From assembly GCF_000003815.2 (NCBI RefSeq), contig NC_049984.1:15053048-15117047 (forward strand): a stretch of DNA of 64,000 nt. The letters are read 5' to 3'. The stretch comes from Branchiostoma floridae. Its lineage: Eukaryota > Chordata > Leptocardii > Amphioxiformes > Branchiostomatidae. Under the pieces are notes generated by a model. That model was not told where the DNA came from. It saw nothing but the letters and a program-made list of their open reading frames with translations, and ran no database searches. Both the position numbers and the translations under genes were made by a program. Numbering within the stretch: the first letter of the stretch is position 1; every line of letters begins with the position of its first letter. Below are positions 1-11,166 of the stretch, in pieces.

Positions 1-383
1 CCCCTGACATTTTTTCAAGATGCCTTCGGAAATCCTCCTCGGAATCGTTACTACCGCTGTGCTTGCTGCTCTCGTCATCGTCATCGTAATCATCATCGTC
101 ACTGTTGATGTCGGAGAACCGTAGGTTATGTTCCTCCTCCTCCTCTTGTAAGACTTCCACCCCTTCTAACACCACGCTGCGCCCCCTGCGAGGGGAGATG
201 GTCAGGTGGTCGCGCCCCTGGAGAGGCGGTTTGTGCCGGCTGGGGATGTTGATGGCTTCACTGGCTATTCTTGTGGCACTGCTTGACGGAGACGGGGAAC
301 GGCTGCGGCTGGGAGACTGGCGTCCGGGAACCATGGCGGACTTGGCCACGTGATCGCTGTCCTCGGGATCAGCATTCATAGGT
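1..383 (-). CDS. SNRK: SNRK coding exon 5, cut by the window edge (residues 371-498, Ser-rich and acidic tail)
   Basis: An open reading frame continues from exon 4 through the acceptor TCCCTCCAG before 383 to the first base of the window with no stop codon. It encodes a low-complexity regulatory tail: GRQSPSRSRSPSPSSSA (SR-like), GRDHLTISPRRGRSVVLEG, an acidic run of five Glu, and DINSDDDDYDDDDESSKHSG. Vertebrate SNRK also has an acidic, Ser-rich C-terminal tail, but residue alignment is poor here, so identity rests on the frame-consistent splice join across a 221-bp intron. No clear donor is visible before position 1, so the exon probably continues. ORFs on the opposite strand over this interval are shadows. 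Confidence 0.88.
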
Positions 384-604
384 CTGGAGGGAAAGATAAT
401 GTGTGATGATTCAAAATAATTATTTGTGGAATACACAAATAAAAGACATTTAAAACACCAATTACACAAGTCTGATCCTAATCCCTACATATTATCAAGA
501 GTTATCATATATCAATGACCCACGTTGTGTGACGCATGAAGCCATGATAAGTTCCATGTCATTTTCATAACGGAAAGATGACTGACAAGATAAGTGGTCT
601 GTAC
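384..604 (-). other. SNRK intron 4 (221 bp)
   Basis: Short GT-AG intron between SNRK exons 4 and 5 (donor GTACAG, acceptor TCCCTCCAG). AT-rich with no recognisable element. ORFs crossing it are frame shadows. Confidence 0.9.
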
Positions 605-769
605 CTCTTGGCCACGATGAAAGGTTTTCTGGGATTGTCGCTGGGGGCCGAGTTCTGCCGCACCAAGCTGACGCGGGGATGGTCTGGCACCAGGTTTCGG
701 CGCAGCTTTCGCTCCGCCAGCAGGTAGTAGGTGGCGGTGATGTGGTCGTACTTGTCATGAGCCACAGAC
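605..769 (-). CDS. SNRK: SNRK coding exon 4 (residues 316-370, UBA-like segment and linker)
   Basis: This 165-nt exon encodes SVAHDKYDHITATYYLLAER, matching human SNRK RYNHITATYFLLAER, the last helix of the UBA-like domain. It then gives a basic linker (KLRRNLVPDHPR) and VRQNSAPSDNPRKPFIVAK. The RQNSAP hexamer fits a relaxed 14-3-3/basophilic-kinase pattern (RxxSxP); that is a motif-level inference only. Acceptor is CCCATAG before 769; donor is GTACAG after 605. Phases are 2 in and 2 out. The sequence beyond the UBA helix diverges from vertebrates, as is usual for the SNRK tail. Confidence 0.94.
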
Positions 770-914
770 CTATGGGCAAAATAGGAACTTTGAATGACGG
801 AAGAAATGATGCGTGCCCAAGGCTTGAAATGTTTTCTGCATATGTAATTTTTCTTCATACCTGTACTGCTCTTCCTAATATATTTTCTTAAAAACTATGG
901 ATGAAATACAAACT

Positions 915-2052
915 ATTTCAATTCTGTATCATTTTACAGGTGGTAACATCAGAACAGAAAACAAAATCCAATTTTTGCACATAGACAGATCTGATACATT
1001 GTAGGTAGTACTTGACATCAGAAATCTATGCACAACTCAAGGTGCAATAACCTGCATGTATGCAGATGCCCCTCCAGGCAATACCTGTTAAGCTCACACT
1101 GAAGAGGTACAGTGGGACCAGCTTGGAGGAAAATCCTACTTATCAATATCTCATCACCACAGAAGCGCACTGTGAAATCCTCTAGTGAAAGTTCCCTCTA
1201 TCCCTCTAAGTTAGGAGCTTTTTATCTGACTTTCGTTGACTTTCAAGTTGGAAACCCTAGTCCCAGGGTATCAAAGGCATTTTCGACGGTGTTACGGGAT
1301 GACGTCAAACCCTCTCCCAAAGGATCGACTGTTGACCTCCTCTATGGGTAGAAAATTGAACACCGCCGTCACTGGGAGTGCTTTGTGATACGGGAGATAT
1401 ATTTAGCCCTGGAACTAATTGGTTTGGAGCACTGAGTAGGGCCGCCGCAGAAATCTACTGCAAACTAAATTTTCCAATCATCGCATAAAGGTTGTTGCAC
1501 CATGCCTCTAAGATAACTTAAGATAGCACTACAGCTGAGAAAACCTGGTGACTGAATGAAATACATGCTAAAGTCCATCAATGGCTGTGAAGGCATAAAC
1601 TGCAATGCCCCCTAGTGCAATGATATATTACTGCAGCAGAAGCTTAAAACAAAAAGGCATGACATCATCCTACATGACATCACACATGGTCATGGTACAG
1701 TAGATAGATGAAAAATCAGAACAGCACCAGTTACTATAAGATGAAGCATCAGTACAGATTCAACTTAGGGAGTACAATGATACAGTATTTATTAGTTTTA
1801 CCACAGCTATAATCATGAAAATCTTTTGCACCAACCTTATAGTATGGATCAAACTACAAATGTTATTAAAGAATCTATTCCAATTCTGTATTATTTTACA
1901 GGTGGTAACATCAGAACAGAAAATAGAATCCAAACTCTTGCATTGTGCATTTTCCCAGCACATAGATAGGTGCAGGTATCACTAGACATCAGAAATCCCT
2001 GCACAACTCAAGGTGCAATAAGCTGCATATATGCAGATGCAAGGTTAGCCAG
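915..2052. repeat. Direct duplication, ~165 bp, two copies ~955 bp apart
   Basis: The block at 915-1080 recurs at 1870-2052. Shared landmarks include TTTTACAGGTGGTAACATCA, CATCAGAAAT and GCACAACTCAAGGTGCAATA. Sequence between the copies is unrelated. The pair could be a dispersed repeat family or a local segmental duplication. Confidence 0.75.
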
Positions 2053-3719
2053 AATCATTTCATTCATTGTACAGAAATTATGTTCAGTATCACTAACTAT
2101 TTACTTATATCTGGCGGCCTTCAAAGAAACATTTCCATGTGTGTGTATTTGTTTGGAGATGGCTGATTTGATTAAATAAAGCAGCCCAGGTTTGTTCAGG
2201 TACAAAATAAACAAAAAAACCTACTTTGATCTTTTATTGATCGACTTGCATAAGACACTTGACCCAGCCACCACTTTGAAGAATGGCAGTTATACCAGCT
2301 GGCAAAATCAGACTAAGGAACTTGTTGGCACCACATGGCAGAAAATGTGAGCTAGGACCTTTCAGCATTGTTTGAAGTCCTCAACAACAAGGACACTTTA
2401 GTCCCGGTACTTGCGGTCTACTACAACTGTCTGTAGTAGTCGTCTACAGTGTCCTGCTGCTGCAGTGGTCTGAACACTGGGTGCAACTGCAATCAGTCTT
2501 TCCTCGGCCTTCTCCACTGCGTCCTGTTCTTTACAAGCTTCCTTATTCCTTGCAGTTACCTTTCTGACCATACCTGTTCTAGTCTTTAGCCCTCTTTCTT
2601 CAGCCAAATCAGTACCAGTCCTGTATTGTTGAACAGCTACTGCAGTACTGGTATAACTGCCCTTCTGCATCGATTAAATAGAAATACCGGCAGTAATAAC
2701 ACAACATTACCAACTTGTCTATTGCTTTTGAAATCATTAAAAAAAAATAAAAATTTAGGTTTAAAAAGTGACTTCCAATTCCATTGAGACATGTTCTTGT
2801 TTGTTTAACTGTATTTTACACTGTTATTGACAACTTTCTTGGCCATTGCTAACTAGATTCAGGGCCTGGACATACTGTTGAACAGAATGAGGCAGCAAGC
2901 GATCACATTGAAAAAACGTGACGCCTCTTCGCACCACTCTCAAGTCCTCAACCCTCTCCAACAAAAATCATTCTGCAAGAGTCCTTGAAATCCACTTCTC
3001 ACAAGTAAGGCCAAAACCACAGATTGCTCTCAACAAGGTGGTGTCTGAACTGTTTCCAATGAAAACGGACACACTTCTCGGAAATTTCCTGATACTTAAC
3101 AACAGTACTTGTGCAGCCGAATCAATATAAAATCCGATTGATTGTTTGATGTGTGCTAAATGTACTTTTCTCGAGTTCAGAAAAGGAACTTTTGTCACAG
3201 TGTTAGTTGCAAAGATGATAAAATGATTGAGACAAAATTGAGACAATATGTTGTCTTCCTTGACTGTGTAATGTTTCATATCACATTTTTGTGATCGATA
3301 AATAAACCAATAAAAAAATTAAATTGGTATTCTAACACACATGCAGCTACAGCTTGTTCGAACATTTTCACATGACAAGTGACAAAATATAATTTTGCCA
3401 GACAAGCCTTGCTGTCACATAATTTCTTTTGAAAGTTGAATTTCCGTTTTACATGCTGTTACATGACATCAAAGGTGTGAGATGAAAGACCGCTGCATGA
3501 AATATGGTTTCAAGATGATTCATTACACAACACCTTTAGCAGGAAACCTTTTTCACCTTTCACATGAAAGTTCATCGCTTCTTCAAAGATGCTTGTTATA
3601 AGGGTACCTCTTTGATGTTTAGGTTGTTTGATGTTCCTTTTGTGCATGATAATCAATGAAATCACCTGTGTATTGTATTGTATTGTATTATATTGTAACA
3701 TTTAGAAAATATTGATGAT

Positions 3720-4225
3720 TTATATAGGTGGTAAACTAAAAACCAATGTATAAAACTTAATGCCAGAAAATATTGCACATTGTATTTCGTTTTAACCAGG
3801 AAGTATCAATAATTGGGTGGTATATTTGGACATGTTCAGAGGAAACATGACCATATTAATACTGTATTTCACATTGGCTGCACATGAAAGCAGGAAATGT
3901 CAATCATTAGGTGGCATACTGCCACAGCTTTAGTGGAATACTTTATAATGTATATAGATATTGTATTACACTGAAACCAGGAAGTATTAATAATGCAAGG
4001 TGGTACAATTTAATGGTTTCCGATAAAACTCAATGCCTGACTATATTGTATCAAACTGTAGCCAAGAAATATCAAGGATATTTATATATATTATTGTTAT
4101 TATTGAGTTTTGGTTTGATTTTTACATTTTGACGCTTTAAGATGAAAACCCAATGCCTAGCAACAATATGTATCACTGTATTAATATACATGTAACGAGG
4201 AAATATCAACTTCTTGCTGCATGAT
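3720..4225 (+). repeat. Degenerate tandem array, ~90-bp unit, about five units
   Basis: The landmark AGGAA(G/A)TAT(C/T)AA recurs near 3798, 3892, 3979, 4064 and 4198 (spacings about 94, 87, 85 and 134). It is accompanied by AAACTCAATGCCTG-like and GGTGGTA-like blocks. Units are strongly diverged, so this is an old minisatellite. Confidence 0.6.
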
Positions 4226-4843
4226 GATGTACATGTATCTACCATGATGATCTATTATGTTTGATTTTACCCGGCGGCTAGGATTTGTCCCCTGGAAACA
4301 AATGAAAGCCGCGCAGGTAACAAAGACAAACTATGTTCCCTGTTTATTACAGTGTAAGTCAGACATATCGTTCATGAAGGAAATAATGGAAAGAAGTTTC
4401 CTGGCATATCTTATAATATATTTGCTCTCAATAAAATCCCAACTTTTGTAATTTGGTGGGGCGTCAAGTGAAATCATGACAAATGCCAGTCCGATGCTAT
4501 TTCTGAAATGCTGTTCATTGCACTTGTTGAAAAGATTCCTTGGAATTCCTCCAGTACAATAAATCTGGAATACACTGTAAATACCATCCATCTATCTTGT
4601 CATGACAGGCTCTTCAGTAAGCTAAACTGGTCTGAAATCACTTTCACTTCTATCACTTTCTACCACTGCTAAGACATGATAGCAAGACTTTGTGCACAAC
4701 CTAAGATAATGGTCCACAGCGGGGTGGATGACAGTGAAAAACAGAAACCAGGGATGATGAATGAACCTTATCTACAGAAGAACAGGAGTGATCAATAACT
4801 AGGTCCTCGTCTCTGTCAGAAAACTCCATGAATATCATTCACT

Positions 4844-5290
4844 AGGGGTGGGTAATTGTACAGTGTACCGGTACAAAACCAGTTTGTCTTATTGGACCAG
4901 TCCAGAAAAAACGGACCTGAAAAAATTTGGTCGACCGGATGTTGGACCTATTGGAAAATGAAGGGATTATATGATCAGGCATTCACACGTTTCGGGGCTT
5001 ACTGGTCAAAGAAAATAACAAAAGCTACGAAGAGTGGAGTCTATAGTCATTTCTACCAAGTTTTACAGTCAATCATACAGAGGCAGTTAGCCTTGTAGGA
5101 TTTCAAAATGACAGTGGGAGCCCAATATGCCACAAAAAAGATTTCTTTGTAGCGAAATGGACAATTGTTTTGAGTATCGTCCATTCACAAGTTTTCACAT
5201 ACTGAATAAGGTCCAGGTTCAGGTCCAGACATGGACCTGATCCTCTGGACCTGAACCGGACCTGAATGTTCTGTACAGGTACCAACCCCT
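4844..5290. mobile_element. Inverted-repeat element with repeated GGACCTGA motif
   Basis: Left end AGGGGTGGGTAATTGTACAG and right end CTGTACAGGTACCAACCCCT form terminal inverted repeats of ~20 bp. The interior repeats GGACCTGA/TCAGGTCC and TTGGACC-type motifs near both ends. No clean target-site duplication was found. A partial relative with GGTCCCGG and GGACCTGAG lies at about 53545-53605. Confidence 0.6.
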
Positions 5291-6773
5291 TTAATCCAAG
5301 TAAAGGGTTACTGTTTCCTCTCCTTACCATTAGCCAGTGTGCTAATCTAGTTTGTCTACGCCATTGGCTCCCATACTCCCCCTCATCATATATCAACCCA
5401 GGGTGACGTAACAGTACTTTCTTGATGAAAACTTGATTCTGGGCAGGAAAAGATGGATTAATGATCATTGATTTGAACAAATGCTCCTCTCTAGAAGCTT
5501 TGCTTCCTTTTGTCAAAGAACTTTAAGAACAGCTCCCTTGTGGCCATATTGCACTTACTGAAATATCTCATAGCTGCAAGCCATCTTCTGAGGTATGTTT
5601 TCAAGAAAGGTTTAGATAACCTCACACTTGAGCAGTGCATTAGAGCTCTGAACAGGCAATCTCCTTCTGGAAAATTCACAAACATGGCTTTCAAGGAATG
5701 TACATACATGTAGCCTTGGATGGCACAGAAGTCAGGACCTACACCCCAAGAACAGCCATAACTCTGCGGAAACTCCTCTGAAATGTGCCACAGTCCCATA
5801 ACCTGACACACTACAGTGACAGTACTGTCAATCACACACAAATATAGCAGCAGAGGTCAGTCCATGATGTATAGGAGATGTCATTGTCAAACATTAGGGG
5901 GGGCACAGGGAGCAGATACAACCAGAGGCCAGGTCTGATCTTAGTTCTGTTCCGCCATATGTCTGCTAATGATACCACGCAGTTCTTCGATCTTCCATAA
6001 GATTAGTCTGTTGAGTATGGGGGGAAGCTATGGCTTGAATACAGACCATGTCCTTGTGCGATATGAATTCTCTTTGACAGTAAGCTTTCTGCAATCAGTC
6101 TTTCAGCAATTTTGTGTAGAGTTTGTATCAGTTTGTATCAACTAAAATTGATACTAATTCCTGCACTGATCCTATTTTGATTCCATTTTCATGAAGTTAA
6201 CCAAATAACAAGTCCAAGAAGCCCCAAATATCAACATTGTTAGTAGAAGACTTTGTCTTGTAATAAGGAAATTTTGTCAGTTTCAATCTTCAGAAAGCTT
6301 TTGACTTATGATTTCTGTATGTAATATAGGAGGACCCAATTCTTCAAGCTGTCAGTTAAGAAACTTCATACTCCTTAATGTCTCTGAGTAATGATATGGG
6401 CCTAGGGTTCAGTAACCATGAAATGGTGAAGATAAAGAATTGATATATATGGAGAAAGCTTGCTCCAAGGATCTTAGTAGCATGATTTAGGGAGCATGAA
6501 GACTCTAATGGCAAAGAAACCATCTTATGTCTCCACAGAGAAAATTCCGGAGTTTAGGTATTACTTAGAATTTTACTCAGAATACAGTGCAATCTTCTTA
6601 GCAATGTTAACAAATATTGTGCTCTAGGCTGCTTTGTTTTACAAATAAATAATTCTCTTCTCAATGTATTCTCACTACTAAAATGTTAAGAATACAAACA
6701 ACAATGCCAACTATACCAACAAAAATGCACTGTATACAGTATATTTTAGCACCCCTTACATGTACCTTTAGCC

Positions 6774-6980
6774 TAAGGCCACACCAAATTTATTTATTGC
6801 TTCTCGGATTTTTTCGGAAAAAAAGTGGACCGACAGGTCGAAATAAAAATAAAAATGAATTTTGTAAAAAGGTCTGGGGTGAAGATAGCAAAACCTGTAT
6901 CATTTTTTCTCTGGACTTTTGAAAATAAAAAAAAAGACAGGCGAATCCAAGAGGCAACAAATAAAATTGGTGTGGCCTAA
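6774..6980. mobile_element. PIF/Harbinger-like MITE, copy 1, with TAA target duplication
   Basis: The element at 6777-6977 begins GGCCACACCAAATTTATTTA and ends with the inverted counterpart ATAAAATTGGTGTGGCC. Inverted repeats are about 34 bp, flanked by TAA at 6774-6776 and 6978-6980. A second copy lies at 34546-34860. TAA/TTA duplications are typical of PIF/Harbinger. It has no coding capacity. It ends 22 bp past the SNRK exon 3 splice donor. Confidence 0.8.
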
Positions 6981-7002
6981 AGAGAAGAAATGTCCCACTC
7001 AC

Positions 7003-7209
7003 TCTTTGATAGCATCTAGCTCTGCGATCTTGCCGCTGGCCATACTCTGCATGATCTGTCTGCTGTCCTCCTCGGGGATGTCCTTACGATGGATCATGGG
7101 GGGGACCATGAAGGGGGGCAGGTTCCCGTTCTGCAGCCAGGGGTGGTTCTCAATCTGCTCCAGGGTGGCGCGCCTCGCGGGGTCGCGAATCAGCATCCTG
7201 GCTATCAGG
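7003..7209 (-). CDS. SNRK: SNRK coding exon 3 (residues 247-316, end of kinase domain and start of UBA-like segment)
   Basis: This 207-nt exon encodes NLIARMLIRDPARRATLEQI followed by ENHPWLQ, the typical C-lobe end of CAMK-group kinases with the conserved RMLxRDPxxR and HPWL motifs. It continues with PPMIHRKDIPEEDSRQIMQS and ends at ELDAIK plus a split Glu codon. The PEEDSRQIMQSMASGKI stretch matches the start of the UBA-like region that follows the kinase domain in SNRK. Acceptor is CCCCAG before 7209; donor is GTGAGT after 7003. Phases are 2 in and 2 out. A PIF/Harbinger-like MITE with its target duplication ends only 22 bp beyond the exon, so the early intron is largely transposon sequence. 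Confidence 0.96.
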
Positions 7210-7334
7210 CTGGGGAGGGCAACGAACGGTTTATGTGTGAGAAGAAATGCACGTTGGAATACTGTTGCATTACAGTGGTTCTGCATTGACAGTAACAGTT
7301 TGGCATAGAATTACTAATGCACGTCTGTGAGTGC

Positions 7335-7419
7335 ACACATGCACACACCCACACACACAAACAAACAAACACACACATACACACACACACACAAAAACAC
7401 ACACACAAACAAACAAATC
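7335..7419. repeat. (CA)n / (CAAA)n microsatellite
   Basis: Interrupted run of ACACAC and AAACAAAC units. Long Cys/Val or Thr/His ORFs here on either strand are artefacts of the repeat. Confidence 0.95.
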
Positions 7420-8339
7420 TTGTTAAATTTCTGAATTTTGGAACAATTGACCAGCATCCTAAAATTGTCTATATAGTTCAAAAGGGGAACGTTTATGATT
7501 AAAACTTTATGGGAATCACCAATACGTCAATGGCATTTGCATTTGCAATTTGCATTAAAAAAATTGCCAAAAAAAAAGGTGTCTTCGTTCAAGAGATGGT
7601 TCAAGAACAAATGACTGAACACACAGGGTATGGTATACCAAACAATATATATAGATTCTTCCTTTTTGTTCTTTCACATATTTTTCCTTTCACCTTGGAA
7701 TTGACACTGGCATTTTCTGTCATAAGAATACTTTTTCCAATATTTTTTGCAATCTTTGTGAAGACACCATGGTGTCAGATCAGTAATGCTGGACAGAAAC
7801 GAGTGGAGACACAGGTGTCACCTCCAAAAAGAGGACGAACTGAACTGAACTGATCTTTGCAATCTATGGCAAGTGCTTGCTCATTTTGCATCTGCTTTGT
7901 ACATATACTACAATTTACAGTTTAGATGACTACTTCTTTAATCTTTGGAAACAGACAAATTGATGCGTGCATGAATGTTATCCCTCATATAATCAGAGCA
8001 ACATGGCCTAACTCATAGTCAAGAGAAATATAGGGAGTACTCAATGACTAATTCTCAATGACTGATCTCCGGATTCGAAGAAACAGCCATCACCATCAAT
8101 TCCAAAAGCATAGAAGTGTGAACGACCTTCTTGAGTGTATGACTGTACTTTCTCTATCAGGTCGTTGACTTTTCCAGTAGGTTATCAGTTTTCTGAAGTG
8201 TGATCCGTGTGGAAGATATTCTAATCATTCCGCTCCAGTGCCACGTTTGCCCCAAGGGAAAAGTTTGTTACTCTTCCCACTCAGAATCAATCCACTTGCA
8301 TATTTACAACTTGGCCATGACTAAGCCTTGGAGTTTCAC

Positions 8340-8930
8340 CTGTCTGCTTGCTGATTCGCTGGCTAACACCTCTAGGTCTAACATGGAGTTAGTTGCAAAA
8401 ATGCATCCATACAAAATAACTGCAGGCAATTTCCTGATGGTTTTAGATAACGCTGTGTCCAAATTCAGTAGTTGATTTCCCTATGTATTTATTCAGTGCA
8501 ATTTCCGGCCTTGTTTTTCACAAAGTGACCACTACATTCCCTGGATAACACTTTCAGGTCTAACCTACGTGGAGTTAGATGTGAAAACGCTTCCCTAGAA
8601 GGTAACTGCAGGCAATATGCTCACGGTTTTGAGATAATGCTGTGTCCAAATTCGGTAGTTGATTTCCCTGTATTTATTCAGTGGCATTTCCTGCCTTATT
8701 TTTCACAAATTGACCACTACTATTCCCTGCCTAACACCTTCAGGTCTAACCTACGTGGAGTAAGATGCGAAAACGCTTCCCTGGAAAATAACTGCGGGCA
8801 ATTTCCTGACAGTTTTAGATAACGCTGTGTCCAAATTCAGTACTATAGTAGTTGATTTCCCTATGTATTTATTCAGTGTCATTTCCTGTCTTATTTTTCA
8901 CAACGTGAGCAGTACTATCATCCCAATACT
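8340..8930 (+). repeat. Tandem array of a 186-bp unit, about three copies
   Basis: The block beginning AACTGC(A/G)GGCAAT and followed by GCTGTGTCCAAATTC occurs at 8418, 8604 and 8790, exactly 186 bp apart each time. Other shared landmarks are TAACACCTTCAGGTCTAACC and GTTGATTTCCCT. The near-constant period suggests recent unequal exchange. No coding content. Confidence 0.92.
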
Positions 8931-9215
8931 CCAGAAAAGCCTCAGTCAATTTATCAAACAGCTCATGGATTAAGCAAAGCTCCCTCACAGAAAAAGACTA
9001 GATAATTGGTCCTTCCATATTGACCAGAACAAGCCAGACAGAACTGGAGGGATTAAGTGACTTTCAAGGGAAGAACTTCTCTCTTGAAATTGATTAGTAA
9101 CTGTTTGACATGTTGAGCATATTTGAATAATTTTCTGTGTTGTATTGCATTAACTGACAGCAACCTTGGTCACAATCATCAGCATCATCTTGATTAACTA
9201 GTTGCTTGACTCTGT

Positions 9216-9568
9216 CTCTACAGTGCTCGAAATACTTTTTTTCAGTCAGGTTGTCCAAGTGGCAACCTGAGTCAAAAGCCAGGTTGCGCCATCAACATTT
9301 CAGGTTGCCCCACTTTCAAGTTGTTACTTTCTTCAAATCAGCTACTTATCCCTTATCTTTTCTTCCAGTTGTATGTAACTATGTAATATGTTTTATGTTA
9401 TCAAAAAATAAATACAAAGGCTTATGCATGTAGGTGGGGGAAAAGCAGTGTTCCAACTGCAAAATTTCAGGTTGCTCCGTGTGCAACCTGGGTTTAAAAT
9501 GAAGTTGCGCCAAGCAAAATGAGGTTGCATTTTCAAGTGGGCAAGTGGGTATTTCGAGCCCTGCTCTA
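9216..9568. mobile_element. Inverted-repeat element with 5-bp TSD (CTCTA), CAGGTTG motif
   Basis: The element at 9221-9563 starts CAGTGCTCGAAATAC and ends GTATTTCGAGCCCTG. It is flanked by an exact CTCTA at 9216-9220 and 9564-9568. Inside, AGGTTG recurs about five times and its inverse CAACCTG twice, clustered near the two ends. Non-autonomous. See the finding on this element group. Confidence 0.85.
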
Positions 9569-9619
9569 TCTCTCCCAATCCTCTATAGCTCCAGATAGGC
9601 CTTCTTGTTCACAGCACTA

Positions 9620-10559
9620 CAGGCTTTTAGCTAGGATTGTATTATAGGGGAGGCCGAATTTCTTGGTGAGTCGTGGTAAGTGATAAAGGCGAGACTATTG
9701 TAGGGGACCCGGGGGCATCCACCTTCCATGGTGCAGTTTTCGAGAAATGAATTCTACGTTAAAAATAAAATGGTGCATTCTAAGGTAAAAAATTACTGTC
9801 AGATCATGTCACAGAAGAAGACTGGTGACCTGGTGGCATCCCTGGTCAATCAGAATTTCATGATTGTCAGAGGATCTGTTCCCGGTATAATGGTGTCCAG
9901 TGTGTCCAATTTATTGTTATTTTAAATTTAAGAACAGCAGGTCCAAATGAGGTGCAAATGAAGCCATGATGCATGCCTGGCTGAAACCCTACAGCACTCA
10001 TTCCCAGCGTTGACTTAGGAAGGTTGTACAAGGTCTCCGTACCCTTGTTTGACCGTGCTTTGAAGTTCAGTATGAAGCTCACTCGTAGTGATCTCTCCTT
10101 TACTTCACTACTCAGGCAATGATCCGTTGTAGTAACCAATCATTTGGATACACTTTCTCCATTTGTTAAAGATATACACATTCCATAGAACTGAAGACGG
10201 TCTTTTACTTAGCAGGCTTTTAGCCAGGCATGTGTCATGGCAGTCATTTGGATGTGTTTTTTCTAAAATAATTGAACTCACTAGATGCCCTTACACTGGG
10301 GAGCAGATCCTATGACAAGCATGAAATTCTGATTGACCAGGGGTGCCACTAGGTCATTTGTGGTCACAGCCTTCTACTGTGACCTCTCTGACAGTGCCAG
10401 TAATTTTGCCCTTTCAGGATACCTTAGAATGCACCATTTTAACTTTCTCAAAAACTCATGGAAGGTGGATGCCCCTGGACCCCCCTACAATAGTCACGCC
10501 TATATCACTTACCATGACTCACCAAGACCCTCTATGATAAAATCCTAGCTAAAAGCCTG
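9620..10559. mobile_element. ~940-bp non-autonomous element with ~150-bp inverted repeats
   Basis: Left arm starts CAGGCTTTTAGCTAGGAT; right arm ends ATCCTAGCTAAAAGCCTG. The similarity continues inward over ~150 bp through GGTGAGTC(G/A)TGGTAAGTGAT, GACTATTGTAGGGG, GGCATCCACCTTCCATG and ATGGTGCATTCTAAGGTA. There is no transposase ORF and no clear target-site duplication. A further GCAGGCTTTTAGCCAGG at about 10216 may be an internal or nested end. Confidence 0.75.
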
Positions 10560-10586
10560 TCTTTTAGGAAGCTTTAAAGCACTTAC

Positions 10587-10728
10587 TTTTTACACTCTTC
10601 GGAGACGTGAGCGCGCACAGTGTATTTGCAGTCCATGATCATTGTGAGAGTCTCGCTGTCGTTGGCCTCGTTAAACGGCGCCTCCCCGCAGACGAGCATG
10701 TACAAGATAACACCCAGGCTCCATACGT
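10587..10728 (-). CDS. SNRK: SNRK coding exon 2 (residues 200-246, kinase subdomains IX-X)
   Basis: This 142-nt exon encodes [20 protein letters not shown], then [18 protein letters not shown] and the run to EECK. These correspond to kinase helices F-G of SNRK; the segment around [14 protein letters not shown] is specific to this family. The acceptor is CCCTCCAG before 10728 and the donor is GTAAGT after 10587. Entry phase is 1 and exit phase 2, both consistent with neighbouring exons. Its surroundings are odd. Upstream in the gene, the acceptor and the first ~34 exon bases are repeated twice more (see 10695-11166). Downstream, the end of a ~940-bp inverted-repeat element lies 27 bp from the exon. 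Confidence 0.96.
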
Positions 10729-11166
10729 CTGGAGGGAAGAACAGAGTATTCGTACATGAATGAACTGGTGCAACATGAACCATAAACTCTACTAATATAC
10801 ACTAAGGTTGTGAAATGACAAACCCTGTTCATGCTGAAAGAAATCTATGCCAAGCATGTACAAGATAACACCCAGGCTCCATACGTCTGGAGGGAAGAAC
10901 AGAGTATACGTACATGAATGAACTGGTGCAACATGAACCATAAACTCTACTAATATACACTATTAAAGGTTGTGAAATGACAAACCCTGTTCATGCTGAA
11001 AGAAATCTATGACCAGCATGTACAAGATAACACCCAGGCTCCATACGTCTGGAGGGAAGAACAGAGTACGTCATAAATGAACTGGCGCAACATAAACTAT
11101 AAACTCTACAGTACTGTATGCTAAGGTTGTGGAATCACAAATCCTGTTAAAGCTGAAAGAAAGCTA
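10695..11166 (-). repeat. Tandem triplication of the 3' splice site and start of SNRK exon 2
   Basis: A unit of about 158-162 bp begins at 10695, 10853 and 11015. It contains the first 34 exon-2 bases, the CCTCCAG acceptor, and upstream intron with landmarks GAATGAACTGG(T/C)GCAACAT, ATAAACTCTAC and CTGAAAGAAA. Only the copy at 10695 continues into the full exon and its donor. The other two have an intact acceptor followed by diverging sequence. Reading through the 10853 copy from its acceptor meets a stop (TAT TAG) within about 33 codons, so those copies are pseudo-exon starts. Confidence 0.93.

Larger units (their letters stand above)
770..7002 (-). other. SNRK intron 3 (6.2 kb): repeats, no exons seen
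   Basis: This GT-AG intron contains a ~165-bp direct duplication (915-1080 and 1870-2052), a (TATTG)n microsatellite near 3670-3697, a degenerate ~90-bp tandem array (3720-4225), an inverted-repeat element with GGACCTGA motifs (4844-5290) and a PIF/Harbinger-like MITE at its start (6777-6977). The stretches at 2.1-3.6 kb and 5.3-6.7 kb show nothing I can name. Confidence 0.85.
7210..10586 (-). other. SNRK intron 2 (3.4 kb): CA microsatellite, 186-bp array, two inverted-repeat elements
   Basis: Going through the intron on the plus strand: a (CA)n/(CAAA)n tract (7335-7419), a 3-copy 186-bp array (8340-8930), a 5-bp-TSD element (9221-9563) and a ~940-bp long-inverted-repeat element (9620-10559). 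The last ends 27 bp from exon 2. The ORF at 7205-7408 is a translation of the CA repeat. Confidence 0.85.

Noticed and set aside
105-353. Plus-strand ORF across the window's left end
   Set aside because: Antisense shadow of SNRK exon 5, whose minus-strand frame joins exon 4 in phase.
10730-11060. Extra SNRK exon 2 copies as alternative exons
   Set aside because: The two upstream copies have an acceptor but no conserved exon body or donor, and the 10853 copy reaches a stop; treated as decoys, not exons.
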